In this document: piece after piece, positions 45,061 through 53,897 of the stretch
Position numbering within the stretch: the first letter of the stretch is position 1
How the letters are laid out: the number at the start of each line of letters is the position of its first letter
Assembly (NCBI RefSeq): GCF_000814825.1
Contig: NZ_CP009302.1
Coordinates: 1,736,001 to 1,800,000 of the forward strand
DNA from: Berryella intestinalis
GTDB lineage: Bacteria > Actinomycetota > Coriobacteriia > Coriobacteriales > Eggerthellaceae
Direction: 5' to 3'
DNA length: 64,000 nt
Made by a program: the position numbers and the translations under genes
Notes under the pieces: model-generated
The model's database searches: none
What the model was told of the DNA's origin: nothing
The model's input: only the letters and a program-made list of their open reading frames with translations

Positions 45061-45978
45061 CTACCGATCGAAGCCCCACATGCGAACCTCGGGCTCCAAC
45101 AGCACGCCCGACTCGTCGAACACGGAATCGCGGACCAGCCCGATCAGCCCTCGAACATCCTCGGCGGTAGCGCCTCCCGTGTTCACCACGAACCCCGCAT
45201 GCTTCCTCGACACTTCGGCCCCGCCGACCGCAACGCCCTGCAAGCCCGCATCCTGAATGAGCTTGCCTGCATAATGTCCCTCGGGGCGCTTGAACGTCGA
45301 ACCGGCGCTGGGCATCTCGAGGGGCTGCTTGGCGCAGCGCCTCTGCGCAAGGTCGTCCATGCGCGCCCGAATCTCGTCCCTGTCACCGGGATCGAGCTTC
45401 AGAAGCACGGCCAGCACGACCATGCCCTCGTCGTCCATACGGCTGTGGCGATACCCCCAGTCGGCCTCCGCCGCGCGAACCTCGTGCAGCTCGCCTTCGC
45501 GGGTCACGCACGCGCACGAAAGCGCGACGTCGGCGAACTCGCCCCCGTAGGCCCCCGCGTTCATGATCGCGGCGCCTCCCACCGTGCCGGGTATCCCGCT
45601 TGCGAACTCGTATCCGGTCAGGCCAGCCTCCAGAGCCGCCTGGGCCACCGAAGCGTTGCTGGCCCCCGCCTGAGCCGAAACCAGCCCCCGTTCGTCCACA
45701 TGAATCTCGGAGAAGTTGTCGGACAGCTCCATAACCACGCCGCGCAAGCCCGCATCGGCCACCAGAAGGTCGCTGCCCAACCCGATGACATGCAGGTCGA
45801 CGCCGCCCTCCCGGCACAGATCGACCACGGACTTCACCTGTTCGACGGTCGTCGGGCGAACCAGATAGTCCGCAGGTCCCCCGATCTTGAACGTCGTATG
45901 GGAAGACAGGGGCTCGCCCACCAGGACCGCATCCGATCCGAGGGCCGAAACGAGCTTTCGTTCGAAGTCAGAAGCCAT
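45061..45978 (-). CDS. murB: UDP-N-acetylenolpyruvoylglucosamine reductase
   Basis: 305 residues. TTFKIGGPADYLVRPTTVEQV, VIGLGSDLLVADAG, ASGIPGTVGGAAIMNAGAYGGE, YRHSRM and AGSTFKRPEGHYAGKLIQDAGLQG hold the FAD and active-site residues; the Ser in AGSTFKRP is the proton donor. Length fits the type II enzymes. It makes UDP-MurNAc. It begins 9 nt after the permease gene and shares its transcript. Confidence 0.96.
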   Translation of the reverse strand: MASDFERKLVSALGSDAVLVGEPLSSHTTFKIGGPADYLVRPTTVEQVKSVVDLCREGGVDLHVIGLGSDLLVADAGLRGVVMELSDNFSEIHVDERGLVSAQAGASNASVAQAALEAGLTGYEFASGIPGTVGGAAIMNAGAYGGEFADVALSCACVTREGELHEVRAAEADWGYRHSRMDDEGMVVLAVLLKLDPGDRDEIRARMDDLAQRRCAKQPLEMPSAGSTFKRPEGHYAGKLIQDAGLQGVAVGGAEVSRKHAGFVVNTGGATAEDVRGLIGLVRDSVFDESGVLLEPEVRMWGFDR

Positions 45979-45987
45979 AAGGGATCC

Positions 45988-47406
45988 TTACTCGACGGGC
46001 TTCGCCGCAGGGCGCGGCCCCTCGAGGGGAAGCAGGTCCTCGTCAGGCTGAGCATCGTGATCCCCTTCGACCACGCTGCCGTCCACGCCCACGATGTCCT
46101 CGCGCCCGGGAAGCACCATGTTCAGCAAGATGCCGGCGATGGAGCCGACGGCCAAACCGGACAGCGATATGGTGACCCCCGCGATCGCAAAGGAGATCGC
46201 ACCCGCCTGGCTGTACGAGATGCCGACCGCAAAGCCGATGATGATAGCCGTGATGAGCACGTTGCGGCTCTTCATGAAGTCGACGTTGTTCTCGACCAGA
46301 TTGCGGATGCCCACCGCGGAGATCATGCCGTACAAGACGATGGAAACGCCGCCGACGACGCAGGCGGGCATCACCTCGATAAGCGCGATGAACTTGGGGC
46401 AGAAGGAGAACAGGACCGCGAACGCCGCCGCGATGCGAACCACCCGAGGGTCGAACACCTTGGTGAGCGCGAGCACGCCCGTGTTCTCGCCATACGTCGT
46501 GTTCGCGGGAGCCCCGAACAGAGACGCGGCGATGGTGGCCAAACCGTCTCCCAGAAGCGTGCGATGCAGGCCCGGCTTGGCGATATAGTTGCGGTTAACA
46601 GTGGAGCTGATGGCGGAAACGTCGCCGATGTGCTCGATGATGGTGGCGAACGCGAGCGGAACGATGGTGATGATGGCCGTCACCGCGAGGCCTGCATCGA
46701 AATTCTCGTTGAACAAACCGAAAACGGTTTTGTCCCAAGCAAGGGGAATGCCGATCCAGGCCGCGTCTGCGACGCGAGAGAAATCAACCAACCCGAGCAC
46801 AGCGGCGGTGGCGTAGGAGACCAGGACGCCGATGAGGATCGGGACGATCTTTATCATGCCCTTACCCCAGATGTTGCACACCACGATGGTGGCGATGGCG
46901 ACGAGGGCCACGGGCCAGTAGGTCTGGCAGTTGTTGATAGCCGAAGCCGACAGGCTCAAGCCGATCGCGATGACGATGGGGCCGGTAACGACCGGGGGGA
47001 AGAAGCGCATGACGCGCGCTGCGCCGAACACCTTGAACAGGCAGGAAAGCACCAGATAGAGCAAGCCCGCACACGCGACGCCCAAACACGCGTAAGGCAG
47101 AAGCTCGGCCTCGCCGTTCGGGGCGATGACGGCATACCCTGCAATGAAGGCGAACGACGACCCCAGAAACGCGGGGACCTTGCCCTGGGAAAGCAGATGG
47201 AACAGCAGCGTGCCCAACCCGGCGAACAGCAACGTGGTCGAGACCGGCAGCCCCGTCAGAACGGGAACCAGGATCGTCGCGCCGAACATGGCGAACATAT
47301 GCTGGAATCCGAAGAGGACCATCTTCGGGGCGCCCAGCACCCGCGCATCGTAGATCGCGTCGGGATTGTCCTTCGATCCCATGGTAGGAATTTGATTGTC
47401 GCTCAC
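45988..47406 (-). CDS. uraA: Uracil/xanthine permease family transporter
   Basis: 472 residues, about 14 transmembrane segments. GFQHMFAMFGATILVPVLTGLPVSTTLLFAGLGTLLFH, FLGSSFAFIAGY, IEHIGDVSAISS and GAPANTTYGENTGVLALT are diagnostic of the NCS2 UraA group; the Glu in AFATIIEHIGD and in YGEN are substrate-site residues. GTG 47404-47406 follows GGCGGAAGC; an ATG eight codons later has no ribosome site. A hydrophilic, acidic C-terminal tail of about 45 residues is present. Uracil is the most likely substrate. Confidence 0.9.
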   Translation of the reverse strand: MSDNQIPTMGSKDNPDAIYDARVLGAPKMVLFGFQHMFAMFGATILVPVLTGLPVSTTLLFAGLGTLLFHLLSQGKVPAFLGSSFAFIAGYAVIAPNGEAELLPYACLGVACAGLLYLVLSCLFKVFGAARVMRFFPPVVTGPIVIAIGLSLSASAINNCQTYWPVALVAIATIVVCNIWGKGMIKIVPILIGVLVSYATAAVLGLVDFSRVADAAWIGIPLAWDKTVFGLFNENFDAGLAVTAIITIVPLAFATIIEHIGDVSAISSTVNRNYIAKPGLHRTLLGDGLATIAASLFGAPANTTYGENTGVLALTKVFDPRVVRIAAAFAVLFSFCPKFIALIEVMPACVVGGVSIVLYGMISAVGIRNLVENNVDFMKSRNVLITAIIIGFAVGISYSQAGAISFAIAGVTISLSGLAVGSIAGILLNMVLPGREDIVGVDGSVVEGDHDAQPDEDLLPLEGPRPAAKPVE

Positions 47407-47591
47407 GCTTGCTTCCGCCTTCCGTCCGAAACCGATATACGCGGCCGCACCACGCGACCTTCGATATTGTGCCACGAACATCGGCTCGGCTTTTCCGCAA
47501 ATCCTAAGCTCACAGCATCGCCCGAAAACAACGGAACGTCAACGCGGTTCGGAAGCGGGAAACGCGGCCGGGAAGCGGGTCGGCGAAAGCG

Positions 47592-48128
47592 TTACAGGGT
47601 TCCGGCTGCGCGAGCGGCTTCGACCTCGGCAAGCGCCTCGGGGGGTGCAAACGAGCAGGTTCCGTCGCCCATCTTGACAACCTCGATGGAATCCCCCGCC
47701 TTCACCTCGCCGCCCTGCAGCACCACCGCGAAAATGCCCTCGCGCGGGAAGATGCAGTCGCCGGCAAGGTAGTAGATCGCGCAGCGCGTATGGCACACCT
47801 TGCCGATCTGGCTGATCTCGACCAACAGATCGCCGCCGATCCTCAGCTGGGTCCCCAAGGGAAGCGAGAGAACGTCCAGACCCTCGGTGGTGAAGTTCTC
47901 GCCGAAATCGCCCTCTTTCACATCGAGGCCCATACCCTGCGCCTTGACGATGGATTCCTGGGCGAGAAACGACACCTGGCGGTGCCAATCGCCGGCATGG
48001 GCATCGTTTTCGAAGCCCCACTGCTCTTTGACCATCTGCGGAACATCGCCTACAGGGGTCTTGCGCGTGCCCTTGCGCGTCGAAATATTGATGGAACGAA
48101 CGAATGCGCCGCTCGATGCACTATCCAT
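47592..48128 (-). CDS. MOSC domain protein
   Basis: 178 residues, a stand-alone MOSC domain. The patterns FENDAHAGDWHRQVSFLA, GDFGENFTTEGLDV and KVCHTRCAIYYLAGDCIFPREGIF are typical, with Cys112 and Cys116 as likely sulfur or cofactor ligands. MOSC proteins handle molybdenum-cofactor sulfuration or delivery. It is separate from the moa/mod genes but fits the same molybdenum theme. It ends 185 bp before the uraA start. Confidence 0.87.
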   Translation of the reverse strand: MDSASSGAFVRSINISTRKGTRKTPVGDVPQMVKEQWGFENDAHAGDWHRQVSFLAQESIVKAQGMGLDVKEGDFGENFTTEGLDVLSLPLGTQLRIGGDLLVEISQIGKVCHTRCAIYYLAGDCIFPREGIFAVVLQGGEVKAGDSIEVVKMGDGTCSFAPPEALAEVEAARAAGTL

Positions 48129-48170
48129 GAAGCATCCCCGTCTCTCTGGCCTCAACGAATCCGTCTCTGC

Positions 48171-48200
48171 TTTATAGTCAGACAAGATTAGTACCCACAA
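48171..48200 (-). promoter_or_regulatory. Candidate promoter of the MOSC gene
   Basis: On the minus strand TTGTGG (48195-48200) and TATAAA (48171-48176) are separated by 18 bp, about 45 nt before the start codon. The whole gap to the ArsR gene (48129-48394) is non-coding. Confidence 0.4.
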
Positions 48201-48319
48201 ACTATATCACCGCATCGATCCATTCTCCTTCATGGAAAGGCTCCGTCATCTCCTCGCCCCGTCTGATACCGATTCGTACCTTTCGGCTCGAATCCTCCAC
48301 CTGACAACCCAGCTTCCAC

Positions 48320-48347
48320 TTGACGCCTTCCCCTGCATTCGTATAAT
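48320..48347 (+). promoter_or_regulatory. Promoter of the metal-efflux operon
   Basis: TTGACG (48320-48325), 16-bp spacer, perfect TATAAT (48342-48347). One of the best sigma-70-type matches in the window, 48 bp before the ArsR-family gene. Confidence 0.75.
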
Positions 48348-48374
48348 CACATGAATAGATGTTCATATGATTAT
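48343..48374 (+). promoter_or_regulatory. ArsR/SmtB operator dyad
   Basis: Two 13-bp arms, ATAATCACATGAA and TTCATATGATTAT, with a single mismatch and a 6-bp centre. The core TGAA-n6-TTCA is the known half-site arrangement of SmtB/CzrA/CadC-type operators. It overlaps the -10 element, so binding would block RNA polymerase. Confidence 0.75.
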
Positions 48375-48394
48375 GCAACAAGAGGGAGGTCGTC

Positions 48395-48727
48395 ATGAGC
48401 GCGCGAGGAAACCCCGACGAGGCCGTCGACCTGAACGAGGGCATACCCGAAGAGGAGTTGCTGTACGAATTAGCCGACCTGTTCAAGGTGTTTTCCGATA
48501 CGACGCGTATAAAGATCCTGTTCGCACTGATGGAGAGCGAACGTTACGTGGCCGACATCGCGGAAGCCGTCGGAGCCACGCAAAGCGCGGTCTCCCATCA
48601 GCTGAGGATCCTCAAGCAAGCGCATCTGGTGAAGTTTCGCCGCGACGGGAAGAACATCGCCTACGCCCTCGCCGACGACCATGTCCGAACCATGCTGGCC
48701 CAGGGCATGAGCCACATCTGCGAATAA
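48395..48727 (+). CDS. ArsR/SmtB family zinc/cadmium-responsive repressor
   Basis: 110 residues. Winged helix: LADLFKVFSDTTRIKILFALMESERYVADIAEAVGATQSAVSHQLRILKQAHLVKFRRDG. The last helix has Asp94, His96, His107 and Glu110, the same spacing as the alpha-5 zinc site of SmtB (D-x-H-x10-H-x2-E), with the glutamate as the final residue. An alpha-3 cysteine site of the CadC/ArsR type is absent. It should repress its own operon when metal is low. AGAGGGAGG precedes the ATG. The two metal-handling genes follow at 27-nt gaps. Confidence 0.93.
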   Translation: MSARGNPDEAVDLNEGIPEEELLYELADLFKVFSDTTRIKILFALMESERYVADIAEAVGATQSAVSHQLRILKQAHLVKFRRDGKNIAYALADDHVRTMLAQGMSHICE

Positions 48728-48754
48728 GACAAGCACGGGAAAGGAAGCAACGCT

Positions 48755-48973
48755 ATGAAAAGGGTTTTCAAACTCGAAGGTGAGATCTGCCCGAACTGCG
48801 GAGGGAAGATCCAAGACGCCATCAACCGACTCGACGGCGTCAACGAGGCCAAGATCAACTTCCTCACGCTGAAATTCACCCTCGACGCCCAAGACGACCG
48901 CTTCGACCAACTGCTCGACGAATCGAAACGAATCTTCGACAAGATCGAGCCCTCCTGCTCGATCGTCGCATAA
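48755..48973 (+). CDS. Small HMA-type metal-binding protein
   Basis: 72 residues, a single ferredoxin-like heavy-metal-associated domain with the motif Cys12-Pro-Asn-Cys15. It has no transmembrane segment. In most Zn/Cd ATPases this domain is fused to the N-terminus of the pump; here it is a separate polypeptide coded between the sensor and the pump. It may deliver metal to the ATPase or act as a regulatory domain in trans. Confidence 0.85.
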   Translation: MKRVFKLEGEICPNCGGKIQDAINRLDGVNEAKINFLTLKFTLDAQDDRFDQLLDESKRIFDKIEPSCSIVA

Positions 48974-49000
48974 CCGCCCGACGATCCACCGAGGAACCCC

Positions 49001-50899
49001 ATGAGCCCCCGACAGAAGAAAACCCTCATCCGCATCGCCGTCGCACTCGCTCTGTTCGTGTGCTTCCAGCTCATCCCCTTCGAGGCGCTGGCCGAGCCCC
49101 CCGCAGACCTGTATCTGGAATTCGCCCTGTTCCTCATCCCCTACCTTCTGGCCGGCTACGACGTTATCGCGAAGGCGTGGCACGGCATAACGCACGGGCA
49201 GGTGCTCGACGAGAACTTCCTCATGACCATCGCGACGCTCGGCGCGTTCGCACTGGTGCTGTTCCCCGAAAGCGAGCCCCACATGGCCGAAGGGGCGGCG
49301 GTCATGCTGTTCTACCAGCTGGGAGAATGGTTCCAATCGTATGCGGTGGGCAAATCGCGCAAGTCCATCGCCGCCATGATGGATATCGCGCCCGATTACG
49401 CCAACCTCGTCTCGAACGGGCAGGTGAGCCGGGTCGACCCCTACTCCGTGCATCCGGGCGACACCATCGCCGTCAAGCCGGGCGAGCGCATCCCCTTGGA
49501 CGGAACGGTGATCGAAGGAACGTCCCAGCTGGACACTTCGGCCCTCACCGGCGAAAGCGTCCCGCGCATCGTCGAGGCCGGCGCCGAGGTCATCAGCGGC
49601 TGCGTCAACATGACCGGGCTCCTGCATATCCGCGTCGCAAAGCCCTACGACCAGTCCACCGTGCAGAGGATCCTCGAGCTGGTGGAAAACGCCAGCGACC
49701 GCAAGGCCCGCACCGAGAACTTCATCACGCGGTTCGCGCGTTACTACACCCCCATCGTCGTGGCGCTTGCGCTGGTCATCGCCTGCATCCCGCCCCTGCT
49801 GCTCGGGCAGCCCTGGTCGGAATGCGTGAAGAGCGCCCTGATCTTTTTGGTAGTGAGCTGCCCGTGCGCCCTGGTCATCAGCGTTCCCCTCTCGTTTTTC
49901 GGGGGGATCGGAGCCGCATCGCGCGCCGGCATCCTGGTGAAGGGGTCGAACTACCTCGAGGCGCTCGCTTCGGCGGAAACCGTGTCTTTCGACAAGACGG
50001 GGACCCTGACCAACGGGACCTTCAACGTCGTAGCCATCCACCCCACCTCCGATATCGACCCCGACCTCGTCCTGTCCGTTGCGGCGCACGCCGAGGCCTA
50101 CTCCGACCATCCCATCGCGCTGTCGCTGCGCCGCGCCTACAGCGGGCAGATCGACGCAGCGCGCGTCAGCGAGGTGACCGAGAAAGGCGGCCATGGGATA
50201 CGGGCCCTGGTAGACGAGCATATCGTCGTAGTCGGCAACGATACGATGATGGCGGGCGAAGGCGCGTCGTGGGATTCGTGCGACCTTGCCGGCACCGTGC
50301 TGCACGTGCTGTTGGACGGGACCTACATCGGCCACATCGTCATAGCCGACGTAGTGAAGGAAGACGCGCGCGCAGCCCTCGACGACCTGCGCCGATGCGG
50401 CGTGAAGAAAACGGTCATGCTCACCGGGGATCGCGAGGAGGTCGCATGCGCGGTCGCCGAGGAACTGGGCGTCGACGAATTCAGGGCCAAGCTCCTTCCC
50501 GCCGACAAAGTGGATATAGTGGAGGAACTCCTCGCCTCCACAAGCGAGCGCGGGAAGCTCGTCTTCGTGGGAGACGGCATAAACGACGCCCCCGTGCTCA
50601 TGCGCTCGGATATCGGCATCGCCATGGGAGCTTTGGGTTCCGGCGCCGCTATCGAAGCCGCCGACATCGTGCTGATGGACGATCGTCCCTCGAAGATAGC
50701 GCTCGCAATCCGCATCGCGCGCAAGACGATGCGGATAGTAAAGCAGAACATCGCGTTCGCCATCGGAGTGAAGGTGCTCGTCATGATACTGGCCCTTCCC
50801 GTTTTCGGGATCGCCAACATGTGGATGGCCGTCTTCGGCGACGTCGGCGTGTCCGTGATCGCCATCCTGAACGCCATGCGCGCACTCAGGATCTCGTAG
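49001..50899 (+). CDS. Zn2+/Cd2+-type P1B ATPase without N-terminal HMA domain
   Basis: 632 residues. Actuator motif TGES (183-186), membrane metal site Cys287-Pro-Cys289, phosphorylation site Asp331 in DKTGT, SDHPIA (HP motif), MLTGDREEVA and GDGINDAPVL. The penultimate helix carries a conserved Asp (FGDVGVSVIAILNAMRAL) as in ZntA-like pumps, which points to divalent Zn/Cd/Pb rather than copper. About six to eight transmembrane helices. It exports metal from the cytosol. The metal-binding domain is supplied separately by the preceding gene. Confidence 0.94.
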   Translation: MSPRQKKTLIRIAVALALFVCFQLIPFEALAEPPADLYLEFALFLIPYLLAGYDVIAKAWHGITHGQVLDENFLMTIATLGAFALVLFPESEPHMAEGAAVMLFYQLGEWFQSYAVGKSRKSIAAMMDIAPDYANLVSNGQVSRVDPYSVHPGDTIAVKPGERIPLDGTVIEGTSQLDTSALTGESVPRIVEAGAEVISGCVNMTGLLHIRVAKPYDQSTVQRILELVENASDRKARTENFITRFARYYTPIVVALALVIACIPPLLLGQPWSECVKSALIFLVVSCPCALVISVPLSFFGGIGAASRAGILVKGSNYLEALASAETVSFDKTGTLTNGTFNVVAIHPTSDIDPDLVLSVAAHAEAYSDHPIALSLRRAYSGQIDAARVSEVTEKGGHGIRALVDEHIVVVGNDTMMAGEGASWDSCDLAGTVLHVLLDGTYIGHIVIADVVKEDARAALDDLRRCGVKKTVMLTGDREEVACAVAEELGVDEFRAKLLPADKVDIVEELLASTSERGKLVFVGDGINDAPVLMRSDIGIAMGALGSGAAIEAADIVLMDDRPSKIALAIRIARKTMRIVKQNIAFAIGVKVLVMILALPVFGIANMWMAVFGDVGVSVIAILNAMRALRIS

Positions 50900-51014
50900 G
50901 GAAAGCCTCCGCAAACGGGCTGCGCAAGCCCCTTCCCTCTTGCGGTCGCCCTACCCCTCTGGGACCCCCGCAAGCGCATCGCGCAAGCTCCCGGAGCCGA
51001 TTCGGCCCCGTCCG

Positions 51015-51049
51015 AAAAAACGCGGCCCCGAACTCTGTCGGGGCCGCGT
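51015..51049 (-). terminator. Intrinsic terminator of the DUF4013 gene
   Basis: Perfect 12-bp stem ACGCGGCCCCGA / TCGGGGCCGCGT with a 6-base loop, followed on the minus strand by six T. It is 37 bp past the stop of the leftward gene. On the plus strand there is no T-run, so it does not obviously serve the metal pump. Confidence 0.9.
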
Positions 51050-51085
51050 CGCATGCAAAGCGGTTTTGAAAGCCGAGATCGACCG

Positions 51086-52402
51086 TTACTCGGAGGCCTT
51101 CGGGGCGTCGTCTCCCGCATCGGAAGAATCAGCCGAGCCGGAAACATCCGACGGGCCTTCGGCAGCCGTAGCCGGCTGCGCAGCGTCGGCTGCAGCCTCG
51201 GGCTGGGAGCCCATCGCGCTCGCGTCGACCTCGACCTTGATCGTGGGCTGAACGGGATCGGCCGCGGGCTCGACCGGTTGCTGCGCCGGAGCCGCAACCT
51301 GCCCCTCGTCCGAAACGGCCGCAACCCCTGTCACGGCGGCCCCAGCCGCAGCTGCGGGAACCACAGCGCCCATCCCCTGAGGCTGGCCGGCAACCGGAGC
51401 GCTCGGAGTCGCCGCCTGGGAAGCACCCGACGGGTCGGGATTTCCCCAAGCCTGCTGAGAGCCGTCGAAGGGCTGAGGCTGTTGGGGGTTTCCGGGGCGA
51501 GAGAAGTTCTCGAACGGAGCCGGATCGTTCTGGCCGCCCCAATGCGGAACGTCGAACTGACCGACCCAGTAGCCCAGAGCGCGGGCCTGCAGGGCCTCGA
51601 CGATGGTCACGCACACCAACATGATGTACATCCAGATGGTGAAGAACAGACCGCCGACAAGAAGCGCGCTGATCACAGTGCCGACACTGCCGCTCGAGCT
51701 GCCGCCCTGGGCCAGGGCAACGAACCCTCCGGCGAACATCGCCAGGAAGATGAGCATGAGCAGACCGAAAACCAGAGTGAGGATGAAGCCGATCACGATG
51801 CTGGCGAGGACGGTCATCCCGAATATGCGGAGGATCCCGCCGCCATCGGCGCGCAGCATGCTCCACAGCTTCCCAACCTGGAAACCCGAAGACAGGTTGT
51901 CGTAAATGGAAACGCGCATGTTGGCCGCCCACTGGAAGAAGCACAGGCCCAGCGAAAGGGCGATGCCCAGCAGGTACAGCAGTCCGCCCGTTGTCAGGCT
52001 GCCGGCAGAGATCGCAGGCGACCCGATCGACGAGAGCGTGCCGTACGGCGCATAGCCGCCGGAATTCACGGAACTCGCAAGCAAGCCGGCCCAGCCGATC
52101 CCCAGGGCGCCTTCAGCGAAGGTGAAGACGATATAGGGAAGGATTCCCACGACGATGCCGATCACGAAGATGAAGAAACCGCGGCGATACAGTTTTCCGT
52201 CCTCGTTGGCGAAGATGCGGGCGGGAAGCGGGTTGCGCACCCCCCACGCGATGTCGCGCGCCCAGCCGTAGAGATATCCCATCACCACGATAGCTCCGAA
52301 AATGGGGATGAGCGATATCAGCGCAAGCAGCATCATCTTTCTAAGCCATCCCTCTGACTTGGTCAGATCGTTCCATGCTGTTTGGAAGTACTTGATCTGC
52401 AT
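51086..52402 (-). CDS. DUF4013 membrane protein with Pro/Ala/Gln-rich tail
   Basis: 438 residues. About six to seven hydrophobic helices in residues 25-295 with the DUF4013 pattern (WLRKMMLLALISLIPIFGAIVVMGYLYGWARDIAWG, NPLPARIF). The final 135 residues are a disordered, low-complexity tail rich in Ala, Pro, Gln and acidic residues, probably cytoplasmic. Function unknown. ATG 52400-52402 after GAAGGAG is chosen; the frame stays open upstream without protein character. A GC hairpin (52432-52451) lies in its leader. Confidence 0.75.
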   Translation of the reverse strand: MQIKYFQTAWNDLTKSEGWLRKMMLLALISLIPIFGAIVVMGYLYGWARDIAWGVRNPLPARIFANEDGKLYRRGFFIFVIGIVVGILPYIVFTFAEGALGIGWAGLLASSVNSGGYAPYGTLSSIGSPAISAGSLTTGGLLYLLGIALSLGLCFFQWAANMRVSIYDNLSSGFQVGKLWSMLRADGGGILRIFGMTVLASIVIGFILTLVFGLLMLIFLAMFAGGFVALAQGGSSSGSVGTVISALLVGGLFFTIWMYIMLVCVTIVEALQARALGYWVGQFDVPHWGGQNDPAPFENFSRPGNPQQPQPFDGSQQAWGNPDPSGASQAATPSAPVAGQPQGMGAVVPAAAAGAAVTGVAAVSDEGQVAAPAQQPVEPAADPVQPTIKVEVDASAMGSQPEAAADAAQPATAAEGPSDVSGSADSSDAGDDAPKASE

Positions 52403-52431
52403 GCCAACTCCTTCACTCGATTGGCGTTTCA

Positions 52432-52451
52432 CGCCCGCGTTTTCGCGGGCG
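52432..52451 (-). other. Leader hairpin of the DUF4013 gene
   Basis: 8-bp perfect stem CGCCCGCG / CGCGGGCG with a 4-base loop, 29 nt before the start codon on the minus strand and without a T-run. May shape the 5' leader; no known riboswitch class was recognised. Confidence 0.3.
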
Positions 52452-52572
52452 CGTTCTCTCACGTTCCCATGAGAACATAAAAAGCTGACGGCAACCTTGC
52501 ACGGCTTGAAACTTTTCTCAAAAAAGCCCTGTTTTGGTCGACGAATCAGCCGAAGAGCCGCGCGGCTAAGCC

Positions 52573-52604
52573 AAAACAAAAAGAGGGGACCCGCAGGCCC
52601 CCTC
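52573..52604 (-). terminator. Terminator of rplJL
   Basis: On the minus strand GAGGGGGCC / GGTCCCCTC (one G-T pair) with loop TGCG, then TTTTTGTTTTGG. It is 23 bp past the rplL stop. Confidence 0.9.
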
Positions 52605-52627
52605 CGAACAACCGCGAAGATGCGGCT

Positions 52628-52999
52628 TTACTTCAAGGTGACGGCAGCGCCGGCTTCCTCGAGCTTGGCCTTCATCTCGTCGGCCTTCTCCTTGGCAACG
52701 GCCTCGGCGATAGCCTTGGGAGCGCCCTCGACAGCCTCCTTGGCCTCCTTCAGGCCCAGGCCGGTGATCTCGCGGACGGCCTTGATGACGGCGATCTTGT
52801 TGTCGCCGAAGCCCTCGAGGACGACGTCGAACTCGGACTTCTCCTCAGCAGCTTCGGCAGGGGCGGCGGCAACCGCGACAGCGGCGGGAGCAGCAGCGGA
52901 AACGCCGAAGGTCTCCTCGATCATAGAAACGAGCTCGGAAGCCTCGAGAAGGGACATCTCCTTGAGGGCCTCGATGATTTCTTCTTTGGTAACAGCCAT
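52628..52999 (-). CDS. rplL: Ribosomal protein L7/L12
   Basis: 123 residues. Helical N-terminal dimer domain, Ala-rich hinge (about 34-52) and the conserved C-terminal domain [40 protein letters not shown]. It forms the stalk that recruits translation GTPases. It follows rplJ after 81 nt and ends before a strong terminator. Confidence 0.98.
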   Translation of the reverse strand: MAVTKEEIIEALKEMSLLEASELVSMIEETFGVSAAAPAAVAVAAAPAEAAEEKSEFDVVLEGFGDNKIAVIKAVREITGLGLKEAKEAVEGAPKAIAEAVAKEKADEMKAKLEEAGAAVTLK

Positions 53000-53080
53000 G
53001 GTACTTTCCTTTCAAAGGGCCGCCTGTGCGACCGCATTTCGTTGACTTAAGCGGCTTTCACGCCGCCGGTGCTGCACATG

Positions 53081-53602
53081 TTATGCAGCGGGTTTCTGCT
53101 CGGAGACCTGCTGGATCGTGCGGGCAAGACCGCTGGGAACGCCGTTGATGGAAACGGCGAGGCCGCGAGCGACGCCGGAGATGGCGCCGGCGATCTGGGC
53201 GAGCAGCTGCTCGCGCGAAGGCAGCGACGCAACGGCGTCGAACTGGCCGGCGTTGACGAAGTCGCCGTCCATCATGCCGCCCTTGATAACGAGCTTGTCG
53301 TTACCCTTGGCGAACTCGGTCAGGGCCTTGGCGGACGCAACGGGGTCGTTCTTGCAGAACACGAAAGCAGAGGGGCCTTCCAGGACCTCGTCGAGGTTGG
53401 CCATGTCGAGCTCTTTGAGGGCGATGCGCACAAGGGTGTTCTTGTACACCTTCATGGACGCGTCGGCCTCGCGGATGTCGCGGCGAAGGCCTTCGACCTC
53501 CTTGACGCTCAGGCCGCGGTAGTCAACGACCCAAACGGCCTTGACGTCGGCCAGATCCTCCTTGATGGAAGCCATCATCGCTTGATTCTGTGCGTTGGGC
53601 AT
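53081..53602 (-). CDS. rplJ: Ribosomal protein L10
   Basis: 173 residues. DLADVKAVWVVDYRGLSVKEVEGLRRDIREADASMKVYKNTLVRIALKE is the standard L10 core. AAAGGAGGTG precedes the ATG at 53600-53602. L10 anchors L7/L12 to 23S rRNA and normally represses its own operon through a leader structure, here at 53603-53820. rplA and rplK are not next to it. Confidence 0.97.
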   Translation of the reverse strand: MPNAQNQAMMASIKEDLADVKAVWVVDYRGLSVKEVEGLRRDIREADASMKVYKNTLVRIALKELDMANLDEVLEGPSAFVFCKNDPVASAKALTEFAKGNDKLVIKGGMMDGDFVNAGQFDAVASLPSREQLLAQIAGAISGVARGLAVSINGVPSGLARTIQQVSEQKPAA

Positions 53603-53820
53603 GCAGTGCACCTCCTTTCGTTTGCCGATCGGTTCCGCTCCGATTTCGGGTGGAGCCGCTCGTGAAAACGAAACGACCCCCGCCATCGAAAGACAGCGAG
53701 GGTCGGCACATACGTATCGCATGACCACCTCGGCGGGCCGCGATCGCGTTTAAGTCCCGAAGGACACCAGCTGTCTTTGGTAGCGGAACGGTTTACGTTC
53801 GCGCTGCAGAAAAGCAGCCG
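53603..53820 (-). promoter_or_regulatory. rplJL 5' leader (L10-leader type) with attenuator hairpin
   Basis: An untranslated leader of over 200 nt. It contains a hairpin (53674-53705, ten pairs with one mismatch) followed on the minus strand by TTTCGTTTTC, a probable attenuator. Additional complementary segments lie upstream, in the position where L10 binds its own mRNA in other bacteria. Fold not computed. Confidence 0.6.
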
Positions 53821-53824
53821 TTAC

Positions 53825-53852
53825 ATATTACCCGATTTCCCATCCTTGTCAA
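53825..53852 (-). promoter_or_regulatory. rplJL promoter
   Basis: On the minus strand a perfect TTGACA (53847-53852), 16-bp spacer, TAATAT (53825-53830). The strong match is expected for a ribosomal-protein operon. Confidence 0.75.
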
Positions 53853-53897
53853 GCCTCGAGCCCACCGCCTTGAAGGGCGGCGACAGGGGCTTCTGCC

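Noticed and set aside
47407-47591. Purine or PRPP riboswitch before the uracil/xanthine permease
   Set aside because: No recognisable conserved core or terminator stem was found by eye. Only a weak promoter-like segment is possible.
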